In this document: positions 1 to 9,384 of the stretch, piece by piece
How the letters are laid out: every line of letters starts with the position of its first letter
Position numbering within the stretch: the first letter of the stretch is position 1
DNA from: Sediminitomix flava
GTDB taxonomy: Bacteria > Bacteroidota > Bacteroidia > Cytophagales > Flammeovirgaceae
Assembly: GCF_003149185.1 (NCBI RefSeq)
Contig: NZ_QGDO01000001.1
Location: forward strand, 1,736,001-1,800,000
DNA length: 64,000 nucleotides
Direction of reading: 5' to 3'
The notes under the pieces: generated by a model
Told to the model about the DNA's origin: nothing
The model's input: the letters and a program-made list of their open reading frames with translations, nothing else
Databases searched by the model: none
Translations under genes and position numbers: made by a program

Positions 1-2275
1 CCAAGTGTTCGCCTTCGTAAACGTCAAATACATTGACGTCTTTCAACAATTTACGTTCTGTCTTCATTGCCAATTCTTTCACTTGAGCAAACTTAGTGCT
101 CGAGCTCATTACCAATGAAAGGTCACGACGTACTGCAGGATATTTAGGAATTTCAGTGAATACGTAATCTGCAGAATACAAATCAAGCATTACTGACCAA
201 TCCAACTCAGCGTAGAATACTTCTTGTTTTACACCTACTACTTTAGCCACTTTAGGAGCAACTTTTCCGATTACACCAATGTGTTTTCCTTTTTTGCTCA
301 ATGACAATCCGTAAGCGAAACGATCATCTTCCAAAGAGTCTTGATCGATATCAAGAATATTCAATTTTTGGAAAATGAAGTTTGTGTATTTCTGAAGGTC
401 ATGGAAAGTTGATGGTTTTGAAGCCGCTCTCCAGCTTTCTTCAGTTACATCACCAGTCATTACCAATGAAAGCTTCGCATCTTCTTCGTAACCGTTTTCT
501 TCTTTACGGTAAATTTTACCGAATTCGAACATTTTCAAGTTCGTTTGACGACGGTTTACGTTGTGATTTACAACTTCTAAAGCTGAGAATAACAATGTTT
601 GACGCATCACATCTAAGTCTGCACTCAAGATGTTCAGAATCTCAACGTTTTTCTCTGAATTAAGGCTTTCAACAGCTTCCGCATAAGTATGTGTGGTTAG
701 TGAGTTGGTCATGATTTCGTTCATGCCTGCTCCTGCCAACATCTCAGTTACTTTCGCTTGAAGTACTTCTTTGTCTTTCTTAGGGAAGTGAGCCAAGAAG
801 TCTGAATGTAAATCTTCGCTCAATTCAACACTATTGAATCCGATGATACGAAGGATTTCTTCAATGATATCTGCCTCACGTTGAACATCAACACGGTAAG
901 GAGGAACTGAAATTGTGAATTCCTCTTCGCTATCTGAAAGGAAAGTCATTTCCAAACCTTCCAAGATACGGTGTACCTCTTCTTTTGGAATTTCTTTACC
1001 GATCAAACGGTCGATGTGTTTATATTTTACATTGACTACAAAGTCAGCTACTCTTTCTGAGTTAGTATCTACAACTTCTGAAGACACTTCACCACCTGCC
1101 ACTTCTTGAATAAGCAATGCTGCTACTTTCAAAGCTTCGGCTGGCAAGTTAGGGTCAGTTCCTCTCTCGAAACGGAAAGAAGAATCTGTCTTGATACCGT
1201 GACGTTGTGATGTTTTTCTTACGAAATCTGGCGAGAAGTAAGCCGACTCCAAGAAAATGCTAGTCGTCTTGTCAGAAACACCTGAATGCAATCCGCCAAA
1301 AACACCTGCAATACACATTGGCTCTTCAGCATTACAGATCATCAAATCTGCAGCTGCCAATGTTCTTTCTTCTTCGTCAAGCGTAACGAATTTCTCTCCT
1401 TCGTTAGCTAATTTTACAACGATTTTATCACCTTTTACCTCATCGGCGTCAAAAGCGTGAAGTGGTTGTCCCAATCCGTGCATGATGTAGTTTGTTGCAT
1501 CTACCACGTTGTTGATTGGTGCCAGTCCAATTGACTTCAATCTGTTTTGTAACCACTCAGGAGAAGGTGCTACCGTCAAACCAGAAATTGTAAGACCTGT
1601 ATATCTTGGACAAGCTTCTGTGTTTTCTACCTCAACAGCAATCGTACGGTTTGTATTGGCTACTTTGAAAGCTTCTGTTGAAGGGAACTTGATTTCCTTT
1701 TCCAACAACACTTTCAAGTCTCTTGCCACACCGTAATGCGATGCTGCATCTACACGGTTTGGAGTAAGACCAATCTCAACAACATCTGTTGTATCCAAAT
1801 CAAAGTAATCAGCGGCTGGAGTACCGTTTGCAACATCAGTATCCAAAACCATGATTCCGTCATGAGATGCACCCAAACCGATTTCGTCTTCGGCACAGAT
1901 CATTCCCATCGAAACTTCACCTCTGATTTTCCCTTTCTTGATTTTGAATGCCTCGCCTTCTGAAGGGTAAAGCATTGTACCCACTGTAGCCACAACAACT
2001 TTTTGTCCTGCTGCTACGTTTGGTGCGCCACAAACAATTGGAAGTAACTCTTCACCTCCAACATCAACTTTAGTCAAGCTAAGCTTGTCTGCACCTGGGT
2101 GTTTACCACATTCAACTACTTCACCAATTACCAATCCAGCTAATCCGCCTTCAATTGGTTCAAACTTCTCGATACCTTCTACTTCAAGTCCACCCATCGT
2201 TAGGATGTGGTCAATCTCTTCTGCAGATTTATCGAAATCTATATATTCTTTAAGCCAGTCAATTGAAATCTTCAT
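1..2275 (-). CDS. pheT: Phenylalanine--tRNA ligase beta subunit (3'-truncated by window edge)
   Basis: Beta subunit of the cytoplasmic (alpha-beta)2 phenylalanyl-tRNA synthetase, which charges tRNA-Phe. Reading back from ATG at 2275 the protein begins MKISIDWLKEYIDF. It then shows an EMAP/tRNA-binding domain (about residues 40-150), the B3/B4 editing domain, the B5 domain and the synthetase core. About 758 codons are present; the family is usually near 800 residues. The end of the C-terminal FDX-ACB anticodon-binding domain lies outside the window. The reading frame is open throughout, so the gene looks intact. No partner pheS is visible. The family assignment is very secure. Confidence 0.96.
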   Translation of the reverse strand, partial: MKISIDWLKEYIDFDKSAEEIDHILTMGGLEVEGIEKFEPIEGGLAGLVIGEVVECGKHPGADKLSLTKVDVGGEELLPIVCGAPNVAAGQKVVVATVGTMLYPSEGEAFKIKKGKIRGEVSMGMICAEDEIGLGASHDGIMVLDTDVANGTPAADYFDLDTTDVVEIGLTPNRVDAASHYGVARDLKVLLEKEIKFPSTEAFKVANTNRTIAVEVENTEACPRYTGLTISGLTVAPSPEWLQNRLKSIGLAPINNVVDATNYIMHGLGQPLHAFDADEVKGDKIVVKLANEGEKFVTLDEEERTLAAADLMICNAEEPMCIAGVFGGLHSGVSDKTTSIFLESAYFSPDFVRKTSQRHGIKTDSSFRFERGTDPNLPAEALKVAALLIQEVAGGEVSSEVVDTNSERVADFVVNVKYKHIDRLIGKEIPKEEVHRILEGLEMTFLSDSEEEFTISVPPYRVDVQREADIIEEILRIIGFNSVELSEDLHSDFLAHFPKKDKEVLQAKVTEMLAGAGMNEIMTNSLTTHTYAEAVESLNSEKNVEILNILSADLDVMRQTLLFSALEVVNHNVNRRQTNLKMFEFGKIYRKEENGYEEDAKLSLVMTGDVTEESWRAASKPSTFHDLQKYTNFIFQKLNILDIDQDSLEDDRFAYGLSLSKKGKHIGVIGKVAPKVAKVVGVKQEVFYAELDWSVMLDLYSADYVFTEIPKYPAVRRDLSLVMSSSTKFAQVKELAMKTERKLLKDVNVFDVYEGEHL

Positions 2276-2604
2276 CGCTTAATTATTTCCAGTTGGAAAG
2301 TTATTTATTCGTTAGAAATCACATTCTTTAATGAAACAACAAAAATAGGAATATATTCAAGAATAGCCACCATACATTCATCAGCTTTTTAGAATGATGG
2401 AGACTAAAGTAAATTCTTGTATCTAAGGAAGGTTGAAGGAACAATGTATTTTTGGCTTCAACTTATCTCTACTTTTAAAATTTGATCCCTCCAAATCGCA
2501 AAAGCCTTGTATTCAGATTACTTATTAACAGCTTTTCCTAACAAAACCTTTTCACTTCCTTTAATCCATTATATTTTTGTAAAAATTAAATAATCCTTTT
2601 TAGA
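2276..2604. other. Intergenic region between divergent pheT and DUF481 gene
   Basis: About 330 bases with no plausible gene. It must contain the pheT promoter on the minus strand, which I could not pin down, and the plus-strand promoter listed at 2549-2579. No repeat or structured RNA is evident. Confidence 0.6.
2549..2579 (+). promoter_or_regulatory. Bacteroidota-type promoter for DUF481 gene
   Basis: TATTTTTG at 2572-2579 matches the Bacteroidota -7 consensus TAnnTTTG exactly. A TTTTC element at 2549-2553 lies 18 bases upstream as a weak -33 box. The start codon of the next gene is 25 bases downstream. Confidence 0.5.
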
Positions 2605-3387
2605 ATGCAGAGAATATTCTTTTCCCTTTTACTAGTCCTTATCAGTGTTATGGGTGTCAATGCCCAAATATTAAATGTAGAAGCTGTTCGACTTCAAGAA
2701 GACACTACCAATGTTTGGTTAGGTGCTTTTACAGGTACCTATACGCTACAAAGCCAACAAACCAAAACACTGGATTTTAGCTTTGAGACGAATGCCGCAC
2801 ACTTAGGACAAAATGCTGATTACTATTTCATCGGGAATATGAATTTCTTGAAAGGAAATGGAGAACAACTTATCAGTAACGGTTATCTACACCTCCGTTC
2901 AAATATTTATAAGATTTGGAAGATATCTCCCGAAATCTTCACTCAATTACAATACGATAATGTCAGAGGTTTGAAAGAACGTTACCTTATCGGTTCTGAT
3001 GCTCGCTATAATTTGAAGGAAGGAGAAAAATTCAAAACTTCTGTGGGATTGGGAGCTATGTTCGAACACGAACTCTGGCAAGAAGAAAATGAAGAACAAG
3101 GAAATATTGGAAGTTTTAGGGAAACACAGTTTTTCAAAATCGCATCTTACCTCTCGGTGAATTGGGACATTAGTGACAAGCTATTTTTCAATGTCATTTC
3201 CTATTACCAAGTTCCATTTGAACGTTTGAGTCAATACCGCCTTAGTGCAACAGGTAATTTTAATATAAAGCTATCTGAACATTGGGCGTTTACCACAAGC
3301 TTCTCATACTGGTACGAAAATGAACCAATCATAGCTATAGATAAAGTAAACTACACCATTCAAAACGGATTAACGCTTTCATTCTAA
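2605..3387 (+). CDS. DUF481-family outer-membrane beta-barrel protein
   Basis: 260 residues. Residues 1-20 form a signal peptide ending in an AQ-type cleavage site (VNAQ). The mature part has alternating aromatic beta-strands and ends in a strand closing with phenylalanine (LTLSF), as expected for an outer-membrane barrel. The layout resembles DUF481 (YdiY-like) proteins: salt- or stress-linked outer-membrane proteins without a defined substrate. The gene is monocistronic: a consensus promoter lies upstream and a strong hairpin downstream before the convergent M48 gene. The function is unknown beyond the barrel; DUF481 is assigned by overall pattern rather than a signature motif. Confidence 0.7.
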   Translation: MQRIFFSLLLVLISVMGVNAQILNVEAVRLQEDTTNVWLGAFTGTYTLQSQQTKTLDFSFETNAAHLGQNADYYFIGNMNFLKGNGEQLISNGYLHLRSNIYKIWKISPEIFTQLQYDNVRGLKERYLIGSDARYNLKEGEKFKTSVGLGAMFEHELWQEENEEQGNIGSFRETQFFKIASYLSVNWDISDKLFFNVISYYQVPFERLSQYRLSATGNFNIKLSEHWAFTTSFSYWYENEPIIAIDKVNYTIQNGLTLSF

Positions 3388-3408
3388 TTTTATAAAAGCA
3401 AAAAAGTC

Positions 3409-3448
3409 TTCAGATTTGAATCGAATAATGTCTTAATTCAAATCTGAA
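3409..3448. terminator. Hairpin between convergent DUF481 and M48 genes
   Basis: A perfect 13-bp inverted repeat (TTCAGATTTGAAT at 3409-3421 and its complement at 3436-3448) with a 14-base loop. It is placed to end transcription from both sides. The U-tract is poor, so the termination role is inferred from position. Confidence 0.6.
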
Positions 3449-3494
3449 AACTTCCATGACTTTTAAAGATTTATTTCGACTATTGAGCATTTTT

Positions 3495-4649
3495 CTATAG
3501 CCCCATCTTCGTGTAGCTTTTTAGGGCTAAGACTCTATTAACAAGGTGTGGATGTGTAGAAAACTTCTCCGTAAACCAAACGAAAAATCCACCTTGAGAT
3601 GCAGCATCTCTTATGAAACTCTTCAAGCTAATTTTTGCATAAATATGTGGCCCTGCCGTTAAAGCCAAAATTCCTTCAAAAGCTCCTTGTTCTGAAAAAT
3701 GTGCACCATAACGATCACAAGTATATTCGCAAGCTCTTGAATAGGCTAAACTTAAAATTGGGATAAACAACGAAGGGAATAACCATGCCTTACCTAAATG
3801 ATTTCGTTTGATATGTGCCAACTCATGACCAATCACAAACTTCATGATATCATAATTTCCTGCATTGGCTGTTTCCAATACCTCAGAATAGAGCACAAGA
3901 TATTTTTTTCTTGAAAACTTCGTTACAAAAGCATTTAAAGGTCCATAAGCAACATACACCTCTGGGGCTTCTTTCAGTCCAATTTCTTCAGATTGCTTTT
4001 CTACGATATCATAAATTTCAGGATACTGAGATTTATTCAGCCTTACTGCATTTCCTTTCATCATTCCAATAAATAAACCATGAAGGAAACGTTGTGCAAA
4101 AGCTATAATACCGATATAGAGTAAAACACCAATAATATTGGCTACAATCATCACAGGGTTTGGATTTTCTAAAGCTGCTATTACTACACCCACTGCTACT
4201 ACAATGTAGAAAAGCACACTAATAAAAGTCTTGATCTTTAGATAACGTCTTTCTTTAGGATGAACCTTAACCGACTCGATATCTCTTTTAGGAACAAAGG
4301 TTGGATCATGTTCTTGATAACTGAGATTCTGAGAACGGTCTTCAGTCTCTACTTTTTCCTGATACCACCCCTCAATATTTTCTTTTGGTAAGTAATGCTC
4401 TTTTAGATATTCTAAGCATAACTTTCTTTCTGTTTCACTTTGAATAAGAAGTGCTTCTTCAAATCCTTCTTGTTCGATTAAATACTTGGTTTCTCCTTCC
4501 TCTTCTGTTTTTGTAAGTTGATACAAACCTTTGGAGCTTAACTGCTCCAGTACATTATAAAGATCAAATAGATGTTTGTACTCACCTAAAACTTTATTGA
4601 AAGTGATCCATTTACGGTAATCAGTTTGAAAAGTCTTTTCGCTTTGCAT
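3495..4649 (-). CDS. M48-family zinc metallopeptidase, membrane-anchored
   Basis: 384 residues. Two hydrophobic helices (about 143-160 and 165-185) precede an M48 peptidase domain. The zinc site is HELAH at 275-279, with the downstream glutamate E308 in ACEYTCDRYG. The N-terminal 130 residues are charged, helical and not recognised; they may be cytoplasmic. M48 proteins such as HtpX are membrane quality-control proteases. The arrangement here (charged N-terminus, two helices, catalytic domain) resembles the Bacteroidota M48 proteins rather than canonical four-helix HtpX. All catalytic residues are present, so the enzyme is likely active. The gene stands alone, convergent with the DUF481 gene. 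Confidence 0.85.
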   Translation of the reverse strand: MQSEKTFQTDYRKWITFNKVLGEYKHLFDLYNVLEQLSSKGLYQLTKTEEEGETKYLIEQEGFEEALLIQSETERKLCLEYLKEHYLPKENIEGWYQEKVETEDRSQNLSYQEHDPTFVPKRDIESVKVHPKERRYLKIKTFISVLFYIVVAVGVVIAALENPNPVMIVANIIGVLLYIGIIAFAQRFLHGLFIGMMKGNAVRLNKSQYPEIYDIVEKQSEEIGLKEAPEVYVAYGPLNAFVTKFSRKKYLVLYSEVLETANAGNYDIMKFVIGHELAHIKRNHLGKAWLFPSLFIPILSLAYSRACEYTCDRYGAHFSEQGAFEGILALTAGPHIYAKISLKSFIRDAASQGGFFVWFTEKFSTHPHLVNRVLALKSYTKMGL

Positions 4650-4837
4650 TGAATTTATGTCTTTGTAAAAAATAAATCGGATAAAAAATACTTACTCAAG
4701 TAAATGACGAGTAATCTACTAAGTTCAATTTATGTAAATATTTTAATAGTTAAAGTTAAAAGGCTTAGATACATTGTTTTCAACATACATGTAGCTTTAA
4801 CCTTTTTTTTATCTATAAATAATCCAATTAATTAATA

Positions 4838-4868
4838 TTTGCTAAAATCAATGAAGTATATAACTTTG
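4838..4868 (+). promoter_or_regulatory. Consensus Bacteroidota promoter for the three-gene exported-protein operon
   Basis: TTTG at 4838-4841, exactly 19 bases, then TAACTTTG at 4861-4868. This is a textbook TTTG-N19-TAnnTTTG promoter and the best one in the window. The start codon follows 37 bases downstream. Confidence 0.7.
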
Positions 4869-4904
4869 CACACTAAATGACAATATCAAACTTTTTAACC
4901 TCAA

Positions 4905-5525
4905 ATGAAGTATCTTTTTTTTATACTACAATTCCTTACTGTATTTGTAATTTCATTACAGACCAATGCGCAGATAGGTCTTAAAACCTCATTTGTAAAA
5001 CCTAGTAATGATTTTGCTAATGCATACAAGCCATCTATCAGCTATGAAGTAATTCTAACTAATGATACTAAAAAAACTTTCTTACAAAAAGGTGTTCACT
5101 CATCTTTTATTGTAGGCTACCAATCTTTTAATACCACACAAGATACTTTATGGACATTTGGAGTAATTAATGACCACATTATTTCATCAGGTTTTCAAAT
5201 GATGGGAGATTATAAATCATTTTATTTAGGAATGATATTAGATTATCAATTTTTTGAATCTGTCATTAGCCCTATAATAGGCTTTGAAGCATATGGATTC
5301 TACAACTCCTATAGTTCTTTTTCAGATTTTGAAGGGAGTACAACTACATTGAGTAATATCAATGAAAAAGCAATTGGTCTTAGTCCAAGAATCGGCGTAA
5401 AGGCAATCCTTTTGAATCAGCTTGATCTTACTATTTCATTGAGTAAACCAATCTTTTTAACCGAAGACCAATACATATCTTCTTACTGGAAAAACTCTAT
5501 ATCCCTCATCTATTATTTTGACTAA
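4905..5525 (+). CDS. Unrecognised exported protein, probable outer-membrane beta-barrel
   Basis: 206 residues with a signal peptide (1-22, ending TNAQ). The mature part is made of amphipathic beta-strands and ends in an aromatic strand (SLIYYFD), which suggests a small outer-membrane barrel. I do not recognise a family. It is the first gene of a tight three-gene operon: its TAA is separated from the ATG of the lipoprotein gene by a single base. A full-consensus promoter lies upstream. Expression and a cell-envelope location are well supported; the function is unknown. Confidence 0.7.
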   Translation: MKYLFFILQFLTVFVISLQTNAQIGLKTSFVKPSNDFANAYKPSISYEVILTNDTKKTFLQKGVHSSFIVGYQSFNTTQDTLWTFGVINDHIISSGFQMMGDYKSFYLGMILDYQFFESVISPIIGFEAYGFYNSYSSFSDFEGSTTTLSNINEKAIGLSPRIGVKAILLNQLDLTISLSKPIFLTEDQYISSYWKNSISLIYYFD

Positions 5526-5526
5526 A

Positions 5527-6342
5527 ATGAAATTAAAATTTTATCCATCCATAGTATGTATACTATTATTTCAATCTTGTAGCGCATTTCTTGATGAGAT
5601 GAACTTTGACTTATTTAAAGATTATGACCAATGTACACCTCTTATCTCTGAAAACAGTTACTATCAACAAGACTCCACTAATGGGTCTACTACTCTTGTG
5701 TCTGAAGTAATTAATGAAGGAGCATATGAAATTATAGCAAATGGCTATTACTTAAGTACAGACTCCAACGGAGTTTTATCAGAAAATCAAATCATAGTAA
5801 ATTCCTCATTAGGAGAATTTAGTGCAGAGTTTAATGCAATACTAGGACAAGAATATTTCTTTTATCCTTTTTCTATAAATGAGTGTGGAATGTCAAAAGG
5901 GAAAATGCAAAGCTTTGTAGCTAATTGGTATCCACCTCTTCCTGAAGTTCCATGTGAATTAAATGATAATGAAATTATCGACAATGGTGCCACTTCTAAA
6001 ATTGGTAAAGTTTATGAAACTCTATCTCCAGCTTTTGGTAAGTATCAAGTATCTACTTCAGGGGGTACTTTAGGACTAAAATTTTATTTCTCTGAGATTC
6101 CAATGAATGGAGAATACCATAGTACAACAGCCCAATATTTAGAGTCAGGCACAAAAAAGGTCATGATAATATTAGACTATAATAACTATAGACAAGTTGA
6201 AGAAGGAACCATATATGTAAGTGAAGTTGAAGACTATATAATTATCTCATTCTGCGATATAAAATATACTTGGAGTATTGACTCTACTGAAAAGCTATAT
6301 TCTTTAAAAGGACAAATAAAATTCAAACCAAATTTTAAATAA
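5527..6342 (+). CDS. Unrecognised lipoprotein
   Basis: 271 residues from ATG 5527. A longer TTG start at 5518 is possible but would add only three residues before the signal sequence. The signal peptide ends in a lipobox (LLFQSC, lipidated Cys18), so this is an envelope lipoprotein. The mature protein is rich in Asn, Ser and Tyr with several Cys and looks beta-rich, perhaps with two sandwich domains. No family is recognised. It lies one base after the barrel gene and 11 bases before the next exported-protein gene, so all three are probably co-transcribed and act together at the outer membrane. Confidence 0.7.
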   Translation: MKLKFYPSIVCILLFQSCSAFLDEMNFDLFKDYDQCTPLISENSYYQQDSTNGSTTLVSEVINEGAYEIIANGYYLSTDSNGVLSENQIIVNSSLGEFSAEFNAILGQEYFFYPFSINECGMSKGKMQSFVANWYPPLPEVPCELNDNEIIDNGATSKIGKVYETLSPAFGKYQVSTSGGTLGLKFYFSEIPMNGEYHSTTAQYLESGTKKVMIILDYNNYRQVEEGTIYVSEVEDYIIISFCDIKYTWSIDSTEKLYSLKGQIKFKPNFK

Positions 6343-6353
6343 GACACATTCCT

Positions 6354-7382
6354 ATGAAATTTTTTTTACTATTAGTAACACCATTATTGGTTATTAGTAA
6401 TTTTTGTCATGCTCAATTCCAACAAACCAATGTAAAACACCTTCAAGAGATAAAAGATCGTACATTGCTAGTTCTTGAGGTCAGTATTCCTGCAAAAACG
6501 CAAAAGAGAATAACAAAAAAATACGGTCAACAAAAGCTCAATGAAATCCAAAATACATACGTAGAATTCAACAGCTATGTAAAAGAATTGATCACTAAAG
6601 AGTGGGACTTCAATAAAAAAGTTGAGTACATGCCTCAAGATCAGTTTCTCTCATTGAGTAAGAAACAAAAGCAAAAATATGCTGTACTACACTTCACCTC
6701 TTATAAATATTCTCGTTCTAGTGGTCAATTACCTTCAAGTTACGTTATCCTAGCTCCTGAACTTATAGGAGAGAAAGATCAAGCGAATCATAAATTTAGA
6801 GAACTTCACCATGCATTAATCCTTAATAGAGGTGAGAAGATATATGCATCTTCTCTAAAAGGTCCAATAGTATTTGTCAACTTACCCGAACCATATCCTT
6901 CATTTATCTCTAGTAAGTTTGGGATTAGAAACATAAAAATGACAATTACTAATAGAATGAAAGGTGAGAAAATCACCAAAAAAGGATTCTATGCAGAGAT
7001 CTCCAAAAATGCTAAAGAGCTAAAAAATAAAACCTTACTTGTCAAAAATAGCTCCTTACATAAAAAGTTTTCTTTTAGTCAACTAAAAAAGTTATATAAA
7101 TATCCTGTGAAATTGGTTACCGATGTAGAGTACGAAAAGTATTTTAAAGAGGAGTCTTCTGATTATGCGTTCCTATTAGTTATCCCTACGGTGTCATCTA
7201 CTACTGTCATTTTCTCAACTTGTATTATTGATGGAGCGTCTGGTAAATATATGGGCTTCGCTATGCCTTCAATGGGTGGCATGCTACTTAGTGCAAATAC
7301 AGGGGGAATTAGCACTATTGGCAATATTGGTAAGATTAAAGAAAAAACCTTTTCTAACATGATTAAAACCGCTAATATTTAG
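6354..7382 (+). CDS. Unrecognised exported protein with an internal duplication
   Basis: 342 residues with a cleavable signal peptide (1-20, ending CHAQ). Two halves look related. Each opens with a 'K(D/N)(R/K)TLLV' strand (near residues 32 and 224), continues through a Lys-rich helix, and reaches a 'Y(A)..L' hydrophobic strand. The C-terminus is Gly/Met/Ala-rich. Proteins with this pattern are common in Bacteroidota, but I know of no assigned function. It is the last gene of the operon and is followed directly by a perfect 13-bp hairpin. A periplasmic or outer-membrane location is inferred from the signal peptide and partner genes. Confidence 0.68.
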   Translation: MKFFLLLVTPLLVISNFCHAQFQQTNVKHLQEIKDRTLLVLEVSIPAKTQKRITKKYGQQKLNEIQNTYVEFNSYVKELITKEWDFNKKVEYMPQDQFLSLSKKQKQKYAVLHFTSYKYSRSSGQLPSSYVILAPELIGEKDQANHKFRELHHALILNRGEKIYASSLKGPIVFVNLPEPYPSFISSKFGIRNIKMTITNRMKGEKITKKGFYAEISKNAKELKNKTLLVKNSSLHKKFSFSQLKKLYKYPVKLVTDVEYEKYFKEESSDYAFLLVIPTVSSTTVIFSTCIIDGASGKYMGFAMPSMGGMLLSANTGGISTIGNIGKIKEKTFSNMIKTANI

Positions 7383-7388
7383 TTATAG

Positions 7389-7423
7389 ATAAGGGTTTAA
7401 GCACAATGTACTTAAACCCTTAT
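7389..7423. terminator. Bidirectional hairpin between exported-protein operon and leu operon
   Basis: A perfect 13-bp stem (ATAAGGGTTTAAG at 7389-7401, complement at 7411-7423) with a 9-base loop, six bases after the stop of the plus-strand gene and about 60 bases beyond the leuB stop. It probably terminates both operons. Confidence 0.75.
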
Positions 7424-7485
7424 CGTTCTAAAACTTCTATATAGCCAATTACTACCTCACGATAAATAAGTATCGCTCCTAAGCG

Positions 7486-8565
7486 TTAAATACTTTCTTG
7501 TACATTTGCCTTCACCAATTCAGCTAGATAATCTCCAACCTCAGAACATTTCTTAGCTGCTTCTTTATCTAAATCTTCTGTCACATAGTTCTCAGAGATC
7601 GCTTTGTCTACGGCTGTTCTTACGGCATTTCCTTCCGTGTACATTCCGATACCATCCAACAACATAGCTGCTGAAAGAACTGTAGCCATTGGGTTCGCTA
7701 TATCTTGTCCTGCTGCTTGTGGATAAGAACCGTGAATAGGCTCATACATTCCTACTTTTGCTCCAATTGAAGCAGAAGGTAATAATCCCATAGAACCCGT
7801 AAGTACAGATGCTTCATCAGAAATAATATCACCAAACATATTTTCAGTCAAGATGACATCAAACTGAGAAGGCCATTGGATCAGTTGCATAGCGGCATTA
7901 TCCACGAACATATAATCTACTTCTACATCTGGGTATGATGAAGCCATTCCTCTTACAACCTCTCTCCACAAACGTGATGTTTCCAATACATTTGCTTTAT
8001 CAACTAGCGTAAGTTTCTTTCTACGATTTTGAGCGGCTTCGAAAGCAAGTTTTGCAATACGCTCAATCTCACCCGTAGAATAAGCACAGTTGTCATATGC
8101 CTCATCACCTTTTTCGTTTCTACCTTTTTCACCAAAGTAGATACCTCCAGTCAATTCTCTATACACAACTAAGTCAGCACCTCTAACTTTCTCCTCTTTC
8201 AATGGAGATTTATGGATAAGGGCTTCAAAAGTAGTTACAGGACGAATGTTTGCAAAAAGACCTAAACTCTTACGAAGTGCCAATAAACCTTGCTCTGGTC
8301 TTACCTTCGCATTCGGGTCGTTATCGTATTTTGGATGACCGATTGCTCCGAAAAATACGGCATCAGATGCTTTACAAACCTCAAGTGTTTCTTCTGGTAG
8401 TGGATTTCCTGTTGCATCAATTGCAACTGCTCCTACCAAAGCTTCTGTGTAATTGAACGTATGTCCGAACACTTCTGCTACTGCATCCAATACTTTAATT
8501 CCTTGTGCTACTACTTCAGGTCCGATACCATCACCTGCTAGTACTGCTATATTTTTAGTTGCCAT
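7486..8565 (-). CDS. leuB: 3-isopropylmalate dehydrogenase
   Basis: 359 residues, the usual LeuB length. It oxidatively decarboxylates 3-isopropylmalate to 2-oxoisocaproate with NAD+ in leucine synthesis (cytoplasm). Visible motifs are the N-terminal GDGIGPEV, the substrate-binding arginines in the ALRKSLG and VVYRELTGG regions, the metal-binding aspartates near DVILTENMFGDIISDE, and the cofactor-binding loop around YEPIHGSYPQAAG. It is the last gene of the leuA-leuC-leuD-leuB operon, 65 bases after leuD. A 9-bp hairpin lies in that gap. Confidence 0.97.
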   Translation of the reverse strand: MATKNIAVLAGDGIGPEVVAQGIKVLDAVAEVFGHTFNYTEALVGAVAIDATGNPLPEETLEVCKASDAVFFGAIGHPKYDNDPNAKVRPEQGLLALRKSLGLFANIRPVTTFEALIHKSPLKEEKVRGADLVVYRELTGGIYFGEKGRNEKGDEAYDNCAYSTGEIERIAKLAFEAAQNRRKKLTLVDKANVLETSRLWREVVRGMASSYPDVEVDYMFVDNAAMQLIQWPSQFDVILTENMFGDIISDEASVLTGSMGLLPSASIGAKVGMYEPIHGSYPQAAGQDIANPMATVLSAAMLLDGIGMYTEGNAVRTAVDKAISENYVTEDLDKEAAKKCSEVGDYLAELVKANVQESI

Positions 8566-8589
8566 TTTTGATCTGCGCGTTATAAGTTG

Positions 8590-8619
8590 AAAGAGACCCA
8601 GCTTCCACTAGGTCTCTTT
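8590..8619. other. Hairpin in the leuD-leuB spacer
   Basis: AAAGAGACC at 8590-8598 pairs with GGTCTCTTT at 8611-8619. On the operon (minus) strand the hairpin is followed only by UUU, so it is more likely a processing or mRNA-stability element, or a weak attenuator, than a full terminator. Confidence 0.45.
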
Positions 8620-8630
8620 TTATATTCTGT

Positions 8631-9227
8631 TTAAAAAATATCTTGTCGTTGTGCTTCGAAAGCTTCGATTTTGTCTTTCTTACTCAGCAAGAAATCAATA
8701 TCGTCATAGCCGTTCAACAAACACATTTTTTTATAGTCATTGACCTCAAAAGTCTCTTCCAAATCTGTTCCTTCTACCTTGATTGATTGAGTAGTTAGAT
8801 CTACTGAAATAGACACTTCTGATGAAGCTTGAAGTTCAAAGACTTTATCTAGAAACGTTTGACTTACTTGTACGGGAAGTACACCATTGTTTAGTGCATT
8901 TCCTTTAAAGATGTCTGCAAAGAAACTGGAAACAACCACCTTGATTCCGTAATCGTGAATAGCCCAAGCAGCATGCTCACGAGAAGATCCGCATCCGAAA
9001 TTTTTCCCTGCCACCAAGATTCTCTTGCCTTCATGCGTATTGTCATTCAAGACAAAATCTTCTTTTGGTGAACCGTCAGGAAAATAACGCCAATCTCTGA
9101 AAAGGTTTTCACCAAATCCATCTCTTGTCGTAGCCTTAAGGAAACGAGCTGGAATAATTTGGTCTGTATCTATATCTTCAATCGGCAATGGAATGATGCC
9201 CGATTGTAATGTTTCGAATTTTTCCAT
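8631..9227 (-). CDS. leuD: 3-isopropylmalate dehydratase small subunit
   Basis: 198 residues, normal for LeuD. It forms the swivelling domain of the LeuCD isomerase that converts 2- to 3-isopropylmalate. The aconitase small-domain signature is present: [11 protein letters not shown] near residue 20 and the substrate loop [13 protein letters not shown] near residue 75. Its partner leuC lies upstream, but the gap is unusually long (176 bases) and filled with palindromes. Confidence 0.97.
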   Translation of the reverse strand: MEKFETLQSGIIPLPIEDIDTDQIIPARFLKATTRDGFGENLFRDWRYFPDGSPKEDFVLNDNTHEGKRILVAGKNFGCGSSREHAAWAIHDYGIKVVVSSFFADIFKGNALNNGVLPVQVSQTFLDKVFELQASSEVSISVDLTTQSIKVEGTDLEETFEVNDYKKMCLLNGYDDIDFLLSKKDKIEAFEAQRQDIF

Positions 9228-9235
9228 ATTTATTG

Positions 9236-9384
9236 GGAGCTAAAGCTCCGTTAAATTGTCGAATTAAGGCTTTGCCTTGTTGAATTGTTGAATAGAGTTG
9301 AGACTTCGATTGTTAGAAAACTCAATTGAAAAGAATCATATACTATATTTTCAATTCAACTTTTCAACGATTCATCAACTCAAC
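9236..9384. repeat. Cluster of palindromes in the leuC-leuD spacer
   Basis: Three inverted repeats sit in one 150-base stretch: GGAGC-TAAA-GCTCC (9236-9249), AAGGC-TTT-GCCTT (9266-9278), and a long imperfect pair. In the long pair, 9279-9293 (GTTGAATTGTTGAAT) matches the complement of 9370-9384 at 13 of 15 positions, enclosing further GTTGAA-type repeats. It resembles the interspersed palindromic units of Bacteroidota genomes. It splits two genes whose products must be made in equal amounts. Confidence 0.6.
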
